Shown in pieces: positions 54,305-61,106 of a stretch of 64,000 bases of DNA (within the stretch, counting starts at the first letter, position 1; the number at the start of each line of letters is the position of its first letter). Origin of the DNA: an uncultured Candidatus Melainabacteria bacterium. GTDB taxonomy: Bacteria > Cyanobacteriota > Vampirovibrionia > Gastranaerophilales > Gastranaerophilaceae. The position numbers and the translations under genes are program-made. The stretch is taken from NCBI GenBank assembly GCA_934728585.1, contig CAKVDZ010000007.1, positions 1 to 64,000 on the forward strand. The letters are read 5' to 3'. The notes beneath the pieces are model-generated. The model ran no database searches, had not been told where the DNA came from, and worked only from the letters and a program-made list of their open reading frames with translations.

Positions 54305-55497
54305 ATTCCTAACCTTCTTTTAGCTTCGTTATATTCAAGTGAACCTTGATCTGCTAAAACTAAAATTCTTGCGTAATACGATTTTGCTTTTGCGTAATCA
54401 TTTTTGCCGATGCATAATTTACCTTGTTCTGAGCACATTTTTATTACATTTTTTTCTGGGTTAATATAATTTTCAATTTTATTAACTAGGTCAGTGTAAA
54501 TTTCTTGGTCGTCTGGATTTAGAATTAGGTAGTTTTTAAACTCGTTTAAGGCTTTTCTAAATTCACAATTTTCAAGTGCTTTTTGAGCAATTTCTAAGTG
54601 GTTTGTTACCCAATAAGGGTTTGCGTTAATAATTGGTTTTAACCTATAACATCTTGATGCAACTTTTTCATATTCCATTAGTTCACTCATTATTAAGTTT
54701 GCATATTTTGTGTAGTAACAATACGCGTAATCGAATTTTTTAATCATGTCAAAGGCAATTGCCATGTTGCATAGTGTTTTTGGATAATTTGGGTCAATAT
54801 ATTCTGCGTGTGTCCAGTGAGTGACAGCTTCTTCATATTTTTTATCTTGAAAGTACAGTGAGCCTAAATTTAGGTGGATTTTTGAAAATACTGGATAGTA
54901 TAGTAAGGCTCTTTTATAACATTTTAGTGCTGATAAATGGTCTTGGTTTGTTTGGTATTGAACTCCAAGTTTCAAGTAATCATTTGCGAGTTTTTTATTT
55001 TTTTCTATTTTAGTATAAACTTCTTTATATTTTGTACTTGTTTTATCTTGTGCATATTTTAAATATTTTTCAAAGTAAATATTTGCTTCAAGTGGCATTT
55101 CTTTCATGGTATATGCAATCGCCAAATTAAGGTTTGAAGTTGGTTCTTCAGGCATAGATAAAAGAGAAGCTATCCAATAAGTAATAGCTTTGTCTATTTT
55201 ATTTTTTGAAAAACTGTGATTTCCTAAATTGATATATGCTTTAAAATTTAATGGGTCAACCTCTACAGCTTTTTGCCAATATTCAATAGCTGTATCCGTT
55301 TTTTCTAATTTATCAAAGCAGTTTCCCATTTTGACATAGATATCTGAATTTGAGGAATATAAGAGCATGTCTGAATAAATTTTTAAAGCTTGCTCATAAT
55401 TCTTTTGATCATACAACTTTTGAGCAACTTGTTCTAAGTCGCTCTCTGTATCTGCATTATTGTTGATGATATGAGTTTCAGTATTAAATTCTGCCAT
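54286..55497 (-). CDS. TPR-repeat protein (403 aa)
   Basis: Cytoplasmic protein with about nine TPR units (residues about 20-250 and 305-400), e.g. IYVKMGNCFDKLEKTDTAIEYW and AYINLGNHSFSKNKIDKAI. There is no signal peptide. The ATG at 55497 has no ribosome site but TATAAT ends exactly 6 nt before it. Operon with the Cys-cluster gene downstream; partners unknown. Confidence 0.8.
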   Translation of the reverse strand: MAEFNTETHIINNNADTESDLEQVAQKLYDQKNYEQALKIYSDMLLYSSNSDIYVKMGNCFDKLEKTDTAIEYWQKAVEVDPLNFKAYINLGNHSFSKNKIDKAITYWIASLLSMPEEPTSNLNLAIAYTMKEMPLEANIYFEKYLKYAQDKTSTKYKEVYTKIEKNKKLANDYLKLGVQYQTNQDHLSALKCYKRALLYYPVFSKIHLNLGSLYFQDKKYEEAVTHWTHAEYIDPNYPKTLCNMAIAFDMIKKFDYAYCYYTKYANLIMSELMEYEKVASRCYRLKPIINANPYWVTNHLEIAQKALENCEFRKALNEFKNYLILNPDDQEIYTDLVNKIENYINPEKNVIKMCSEQGKLCIGKNDYAKAKSYYARILVLADQGSLEYNEAKRRLGICLQHS

Positions 55498-55517
55498 AGT
55501 TTAATTATAAATTATAA
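55498..55517 (-). promoter_or_regulatory. Predicted leaderless promoter of the TPR gene
   Basis: Minus-strand sequence has two tandem TATAAT elements (55516-55511 and 55509-55504); the second is followed by TAAACT and ATG at 55497. The spacing is the same as at 2528, 5244, 10244 and 48929. Confidence 0.6.
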
Positions 55518-55889
55518 CATGTTAAATTCAATATCTTTCAAAAAATCATCATTTTCTAATAATACGTTTGCCAATTTTTCTGTGTCATCAACTGTAAATG
55601 GATCAGTTACACCTTGCGCAAACAAAGCTTCTACTTGGTCATTATAAGATGTATCTTCCATGCCAGATAAGGCTATTTTATTAAAATAATTTACGTCTTG
55701 TTCTCTTTGGTATAGATAATATGCATCTTTAGAAATAGCACTAACATCAACAAAATTAAATTTTGCTTCTTTGGTGTATGGATTATTATTTCCAATTGGA
55801 TTTGTTACAACATTTGAAACTTCGCTTTGTCCGCCAAGTCTTGCATTGATTAATTCATTATTATCGTTGTTATTAATCCCGTTTATCAT
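55512..55889 (-). CDS. FlgM-like small protein (tentative)
   Basis: 125 aa, Asn-rich at the N-terminus (MINGINNNDNNELINARLGG). The C-terminal half has NFVDVSAISKDAYYLYQ, then QVEALFAQGVTDPFTVDDTEKLANVLLEN, whose order and spacing resemble the anti-sigma-28 factor FlgM (a D/E-[IL]-S stretch, VEALK..I..G.Y.VD.EKIA..LL). No classical homologue is certain. A FliA-like sigma factor is encoded at 15434. AAAGGT precedes the ATG. Alternative: an unrelated lineage-specific protein. Confidence 0.4.
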   Translation of the reverse strand: MINGINNNDNNELINARLGGQSEVSNVVTNPIGNNNPYTKEAKFNFVDVSAISKDAYYLYQREQDVNYFNKIALSGMEDTSYNDQVEALFAQGVTDPFTVDDTEKLANVLLENDDFLKDIEFNML

Positions 55890-56111
55890 ATTACCTTTTC
55901 TCCCATTACAAAACTATTATCCATGTTTTAGGCATGTTTGTTATCAACTAATTGATGTATGTTTTGTAAGTCCTTTTATTAACAGTACTATTATCTGTGA
56001 TTTTTCATGATTTGTTACCACCCATTTAATGTATTTATATATGGTAATAAATTCTTGATTATTATCTTTATTTTTTATAAATTATATTTATGTATAGAAA
56101 GAAGGTTATGA

Positions 56112-57377
56112 ATGTTAGACATTAAATTAATTAGAGAAAATCCTGAAAAAATTAATGAATTATTAAAAAGACGTAATCCTGAATTATCAATTGACGCGAT
56201 TTTAGCTGTTGATGAAGAAAGACGTCAAATACAAACTCAAGCTGATGTATTGCGGGCAAAGAGAAAAAATGAATCTCAAAAAATCGGTATGATGAAAAAG
56301 AATGGTGAAAATACAGACGCTATTCAAGAAGATGTGCGTAAATTAGGCGATGAAATTAAAGCTTTAGAAGAAAAACAAGTTGAATTAGACGAAAAACAAC
56401 GTAATTTGTTATTATACACTCCAAATATTCCTGATGAAACAACTCCAATCGGTGCATCAGATGCTGATAACGTAGAAGTTTCAAAATGGGGTGAACCTAC
56501 AAAATTTGATTTTGAATTTAAAGCACACTGGGATTTATGCGAAGAAAAAAATCTTGTAGATTTTGAACGTGGTGTTAAAATTTCTCAATCAAGATTTACA
56601 TTGTATAGAGGTAAAGGTGCTAAATTAGAGCGTGCCGTAATCAACTTTTTCTTAGATGAACACACTGAAAATCAAGGATACGAAGAAATTTTACCTCCAT
56701 TTATGTGTAATTCAGCTACAATGACAGGTACAGGACAACTTCCTAAATTTAAAGAAGATATGTACAAATGTGTTGATGAGGATTTGTACTTAATTCCAAC
56801 AGCAGAAGTACCTGTTACAAATATTTATCAAAACGAAATTTTATCAGAAGACGATTTACCAAAATATATGACTGCATATACACCATGCTTTAGACGTGAA
56901 GCTGGTTCTGCAGGTAAAGATACAAGAGGTTTAATCCGCGTACACCAATTTAACAAAGTTGAAATGGTTAAATTATGTACCCCTGAAACTTCTCCAATGG
57001 AGCATGAAAAGTTGACTGAAGATGCAGAAGAAATGTTGAAAAAATTAAATCTTCCATTTAGACGTGTTGCATTATCAACTGGTGATATCGGCTTCTCTGC
57101 TAACAAATGTTGGGATTTAGAAGTTTGGATGCCATCATACAATGCTTACAAAGAAATATCTAGCTGTTCAAACTTTGGCGATTATCAAGCAAGACGTGCA
57201 AATATTCGTTATAAAGAAAAAGCAACAGGCAAAACAAGATTTGTACATACAATTAACGGTTCAGGTCTTGCTGTTGGTAGAACAGTTGCAGCGATCATTG
57301 AAAACTTCCAACAAGCAGATGGTACAATTATTGTTCCAGAAGTTCTAAGAAAATATACTGGATTTGATAAAATATAA
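56112..57377 (+). CDS. serS: Seryl-tRNA synthetase
   Basis: 421-aa class II synthetase. The N-terminal coiled-coil arm (about 28-100) binds tRNA-Ser; motif 1 region GAKLERAVINFFLDEHTE, the Ser-binding TAEVPVTN (TxE), motif 2 FRREAGSAGKDTRGLIRVHQF and motif 3 GSGLAVGRTVAAIIE are all intact. GAAGG precedes the ATG. The 220-bp upstream region holds a probable promoter but no T-box elements that I can see. Confidence 0.97.
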   Translation: MLDIKLIRENPEKINELLKRRNPELSIDAILAVDEERRQIQTQADVLRAKRKNESQKIGMMKKNGENTDAIQEDVRKLGDEIKALEEKQVELDEKQRNLLLYTPNIPDETTPIGASDADNVEVSKWGEPTKFDFEFKAHWDLCEEKNLVDFERGVKISQSRFTLYRGKGAKLERAVINFFLDEHTENQGYEEILPPFMCNSATMTGTGQLPKFKEDMYKCVDEDLYLIPTAEVPVTNIYQNEILSEDDLPKYMTAYTPCFRREAGSAGKDTRGLIRVHQFNKVEMVKLCTPETSPMEHEKLTEDAEEMLKKLNLPFRRVALSTGDIGFSANKCWDLEVWMPSYNAYKEISSCSNFGDYQARRANIRYKEKATGKTRFVHTINGSGLAVGRTVAAIIENFQQADGTIIVPEVLRKYTGFDKI

Positions 57378-57406
57378 TTTATATTAATATATTGCCTAGA
57401 TAAAAA

Positions 57407-57447
57407 AAATCTTCTAAACTAAAATTATAACAGTTTAGAGGATTTTT
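57407..57447 (+). terminator. Terminator of serS overlapping the helicase ribosome site
   Basis: A 14-bp stem (57407-57420 with 57432-57445, one G-T pair) and 11-nt loop is followed by a T run. The 3' arm contains AGAGGA, the only ribosome site for the ATG at 57450, and the loop contains TATAAC, a possible -10. Confidence 0.75.
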
Positions 57448-57449
57448 TT

Positions 57450-59747
57450 ATGTCATACGGATTTCCATTTGAGTTAGATGATTTTCAAAAAGAAGCATGT
57501 AATATAATTAATGAGGGTAAAAGTGTTGTAGTTTGTGCACCGACAGGTGCTGGTAAAACAGTTATCGCACAACATGCCATTCATAGAGCACTCGAAGAAG
57601 GTACAAGAATTTTTTATACAACACCTTTAAAAGCCCTTTCTAATCAAAAATATAACGATTTTGGAAAAAAATACGGCTATGATAAAGTTGGCTTGCTTAC
57701 GGGAGATACTTCTATTAACAGAAATGGGCAAATTGTCGTTATGACTACCGAAGTTTTTAGAAACATGCTTTATGGTACAAACTTAGGCTCTGTTGCGGAT
57801 AATTTAAAAGACGTAAAATATGTTGTACTTGACGAAGTCCATTACATGAATGATGAAGATAGAGGTACTGTTTGGGAAGAAAGTATTATTTACTGTCCAA
57901 CAAATGTTCAAATTGTAGCACTTTCTGCAACTGTTGCAAATTGCGACCAGCTTACTGCATGGATTAATTCTGTTCACCCTATTTGTGAACTTGTTAATAC
58001 AGATTTCAGACCTGTACCATTAAGATTTTATTATTACGACAGTTCTCAACCTTATAAATTATTACCGCTTCTAACGCCATCAGGAGCGCTAAATAACAAG
58101 ATTAAACCAGAGCCAAGACAATTTGGTCGTAATAAAAATAAAAAGGCGCAAAGTCCTGTTAGAAACGTTGTAAGAAATTTAGCGGAACAAAACATGCTTC
58201 CAGCGATTTATTTTACATTTTCTCGTAAAAAATGCGATGAACAAATGGAAAAATGTGCTAATTTGTGTCTTGTAACAAAAGAAGAACAAGAAAAAATTCA
58301 GAAAATTGTAGATGAATATATTGCAGAAAACTATTATCTAGCAAAAAATAAACATTTAGAATATCTGCTATGCGGTGTTGCATCTCACCATGCAGGACTT
58401 CTGCCAGGGTGGAAAGTTTTGGTTGAAAAATTATTCCAAGAGGGGCTTATAAAAGTAGTATTTGCAACAGAAACTCTTGCTGCAGGTATTAACATGCCTG
58501 CTCGTTCTACAGTAATTTCTTCAATCACAAAAAGAACAGATAGTGGTCATAGACAACTTACAGCAAGTGAATTTTTACAAATGTCAGGGCGTGCTGGTCG
58601 TAGAGGCATGGACGAAATTGGTTATGTAACAATTGTTGGAAGCCCTTACCAGACTCCTCAAGATGTTGCTGATTTGGTTTTATCAGGTGCAAATGACCTT
58701 GAAAGTAGATTTTCTCCAAGATATTCTATGGTTTTGAACTTGCTTCAAAGATTTAATTTAGAAGAAGCAAAACAGCTTATATTAAAGAGTTTTGGATATT
58801 TTTCTTCTAATACTAGACTTGCACCATTACTTTTGCAAAAAGAACGTAATCAACAAACAATTGATGAATTAAATTCGTTCAAATGCTACTGTGGGTTAAC
58901 TAATGCAGATTTGCTTGAATATAACAAAGTGAAAAACATGTATGTTGCAAATAGGCAAACATGTAAAACTATTAGAAAGCAAGAAAAACATAAAAAACGT
59001 GGACTTGACGAAAATTTCTTAGCTTTTGAAAAAACAACAAAAGATTTGTTGCACCGCATGCAAGAATTTACATGTGATAGATGCAAATTATATAAAAAAC
59101 ACATTAAAGATTTAGAAGTTCTTGAAAGATATATTTCAAAGCAACGTAAACTTGAAAAAGATATAGAAATTCAAAAAGATGTGTTCTGGAACAAGTTTAT
59201 GAGCCACAGAGGTGCATTAATTGAGCTTGGCTATATCAAAGATGATTATCCGACTGAACGTGGTGTTACTGTGTCACAAATTCGTTCTGAAAATGAATTA
59301 TATTTAGCAGAAATTATTTTCTCAGGTGTGTTAGAAGAATTATCACCAGCAGAATTAGCTTCTGTAATATGTTCTGTTACAACAGAAGAAATGCGTTTTG
59401 ACAATTATGCACAAGTTCCGTTATCTCCAAAAGTGCGTAAAACACTTAACTTGATAAGAAATATTCGTAAGAAAGTTGATAAAGTTCAAAAAAATTATGG
59501 TGTTGAAGAACCAATGAATTTGAATTCTTTCTTTGCTCCACTTATCGAAATGTGGGTTAATGGTGCAGAATGGCAATCAATTATTGATGAAGTAGAAATT
59601 GGCGAGGGCGATATTGTAAGAGTATTTAAAAGAACAGTTGATGTATTAAGACAATTATGCACAATTGATAATATTCCTGATGCGCTTGTATTTACAGCAA
59701 GAGAAGCTATTGATAATATCTTGCGTGAACCAATTGATGTTGATTAA
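57450..59747 (+). CDS. Ski2/Mtr4-like DExH RNA helicase
   Basis: 765-aa superfamily 2 helicase. Motif I APTGAGKTV, Ia TTPLKALSNQK, II DEVHYM, III LSATVANCDQL, V ATETLAAGINMPA and VI QMSGRAGRRGMD are in order. The C-terminal part contains Cys pairs CYC (about 477) and CDRC (about 543) in a stalk-like insert, then a DSHCT-like domain (about 590-760). Such enzymes are frequent in cyanobacteria and plastids and are thought to act in RNA decay or processing. Its start lies at the end of the serS terminator, so translation may be affected by the hairpin. Confidence 0.88.
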   Translation: MSYGFPFELDDFQKEACNIINEGKSVVVCAPTGAGKTVIAQHAIHRALEEGTRIFYTTPLKALSNQKYNDFGKKYGYDKVGLLTGDTSINRNGQIVVMTTEVFRNMLYGTNLGSVADNLKDVKYVVLDEVHYMNDEDRGTVWEESIIYCPTNVQIVALSATVANCDQLTAWINSVHPICELVNTDFRPVPLRFYYYDSSQPYKLLPLLTPSGALNNKIKPEPRQFGRNKNKKAQSPVRNVVRNLAEQNMLPAIYFTFSRKKCDEQMEKCANLCLVTKEEQEKIQKIVDEYIAENYYLAKNKHLEYLLCGVASHHAGLLPGWKVLVEKLFQEGLIKVVFATETLAAGINMPARSTVISSITKRTDSGHRQLTASEFLQMSGRAGRRGMDEIGYVTIVGSPYQTPQDVADLVLSGANDLESRFSPRYSMVLNLLQRFNLEEAKQLILKSFGYFSSNTRLAPLLLQKERNQQTIDELNSFKCYCGLTNADLLEYNKVKNMYVANRQTCKTIRKQEKHKKRGLDENFLAFEKTTKDLLHRMQEFTCDRCKLYKKHIKDLEVLERYISKQRKLEKDIEIQKDVFWNKFMSHRGALIELGYIKDDYPTERGVTVSQIRSENELYLAEIIFSGVLEELSPAELASVICSVTTEEMRFDNYAQVPLSPKVRKTLNLIRNIRKKVDKVQKNYGVEEPMNLNSFFAPLIEMWVNGAEWQSIIDEVEIGEGDIVRVFKRTVDVLRQLCTIDNIPDALVFTAREAIDNILREPIDVD

Positions 59748-59846
59748 TATTAACTTTTGTAACAAAGATAAATCCATGATAGCAAATTATTAAGTTTCGA
59801 ATACTTTAATAAGGTGTGTTAGTGAAATAAAGGAAAAGTGTTTATT

Positions 59847-60446
59847 ATGGCAATCAATCCAGTAGGAGTAATGCAAAAAGCCGCTCAACCTCAATTTACA
59901 GGTATGGTTGATAAACTAGTTGGCTCAAAAGCATTTGAATCAGTTGCTAAATTTGCTGGTGAAAACTCAGCAACATTTAATGCAGCTTCATCTTTGATTA
60001 TGGCAGGTGTTTTACGTCCTGCAGCAATTATGGCGTTACCAGCTAAAAACGAACAAGAACAAAAGAACAAAGGTAACGCAGCAGCTCACGCAATCGCGTC
60101 AGCAGTAATTGGTTTCGCAATTACATCAACTGTTATGAAACCAATCTCAGCAGGTTTGAAAAAGGTAATGGGTAATACGGATAAATATTTACCTAAATTA
60201 TCAGAAAAAATGAAATCTAATCCAGCATTAGAAAAGAACGTTAAAAAAGTTTTATCATTCGGTCCAGATATTATCTTGGCAGTACCAAGAGCATTGTTAA
60301 CTTCTAAACTATCTCACGTAGTTGGTGATGTATTATTTGGTAAAAAGAAAAAAGAAGCAGCTCCAGCTCCACAAGCTCCAGTAGTTGCTCAAGCTCAAGA
60401 TTCTCAACGCCCTGTTTTAGATAACTTCAAAGGAGGTACAAAATAA
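59847..60446 (+). CDS. FTG-motif small hydrophobic protein, paralogue 1
   Basis: 199 aa from the ATG at 59847 (AAAGGA upstream; a GTG three codons earlier is possible). The N-terminus MAINPVGVMQKAAQPQFTG is followed by a helix starting DKL. Two or three Ala/Gly-rich hydrophobic stretches (about 45-65, 80-105, 140-165) may be membrane-associated. It ends in a Pro/Ala/Gln tail. The next gene has the same layout and motif (VKFTGAMDKM). No family recognised; function unknown. Confidence 0.65.
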   Translation: MAINPVGVMQKAAQPQFTGMVDKLVGSKAFESVAKFAGENSATFNAASSLIMAGVLRPAAIMALPAKNEQEQKNKGNAAAHAIASAVIGFAITSTVMKPISAGLKKVMGNTDKYLPKLSEKMKSNPALEKNVKKVLSFGPDIILAVPRALLTSKLSHVVGDVLFGKKKKEAAPAPQAPVVAQAQDSQRPVLDNFKGGTK

Positions 60447-61021
60447 TGAACGTTTCAGCAATTAATAGTGTAGCTCCAAAAGCACAAAATGTTAAATTCA
60501 CAGGCGCTATGGACAAAATGACTGATATGGTTGCTACAGGCTTAGGCAAAGTTGGTAACTCTGATGCATTTGTAAAAGGTATGGAAAAACTTGGTAATAG
60601 CCAAAACTTAATGGTTCACTTATCAACTGCAAGTTCAGCTGTTACATCAGGTTTATATGTTTACAAAAACTTAACTGATAAAAAGAAAACTAAAAACGAA
60701 AGAATTACAGCAGCATTAAACCAAGCTTTAACATTCGGTATCTCAACTGCTTTAACATACGGTGTATCTAAAGCATTAGGTAAAGTTTCAGGTAACATTT
60801 GTGATAAATTCGCAAACGCAATCTCTGGTAAAGGCTACGATGCAGCTAAGAATGCAGCATTAAAAGCAGGTGCTAAAAACGCAATCGACTTAGTTGTATG
60901 TTCTTCAATTAACAGATTCTTCGTTCCAGTAGCTGTTACTCCATTTGCTAACAAATTAGGTGTTAAAGTTTGTGATGCATTAGATAAAAGAGATGCAGCA
61001 AAGGTTAATGCTCAAGCTTAA
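60446..61021 (+). CDS. FTG-motif small hydrophobic protein, paralogue 2
   Basis: 191 aa. MNVSAINSVAPKAQNVKFTG then AMDKM parallels the upstream paralogue; central Ala/Gly/Thr-rich stretches (about 55-70, 90-115, 145-175) follow. The ATG overlaps the preceding stop by one base and AAAGGAGG lies inside the upstream gene, so the two are made together. Two or more copies of the same protein type suggest a shared location. Function unknown. Confidence 0.65.
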   Translation: MNVSAINSVAPKAQNVKFTGAMDKMTDMVATGLGKVGNSDAFVKGMEKLGNSQNLMVHLSTASSAVTSGLYVYKNLTDKKKTKNERITAALNQALTFGISTALTYGVSKALGKVSGNICDKFANAISGKGYDAAKNAALKAGAKNAIDLVVCSSINRFFVPVAVTPFANKLGVKVCDALDKRDAAKVNAQA

Positions 61022-61051
61022 TTAAAAAAGTATTTCACTAACTTATATTTT

Positions 61052-61083
61052 AAAAGACCTACCTTTTTTTTGGTAGGTCTTTT
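61052..61083. terminator. Bidirectional terminator after the FTG gene pair
   Basis: A 12-bp stem AAAAGACCTACC / GGTAGGTCTTTT (61052-61063, 61072-61083) with an 8-nt T loop lies between the convergent genes. Confidence 0.85.
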
Positions 61084-61106
61084 AGTATAAAAATAAACAA
61101 AATGAA

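Noticed and set aside
55890..56111. T-box or other riboswitch before serS
   Set aside because: No T-box consensus or specifier hairpin is visible; the leader predicted from the promoter is short.
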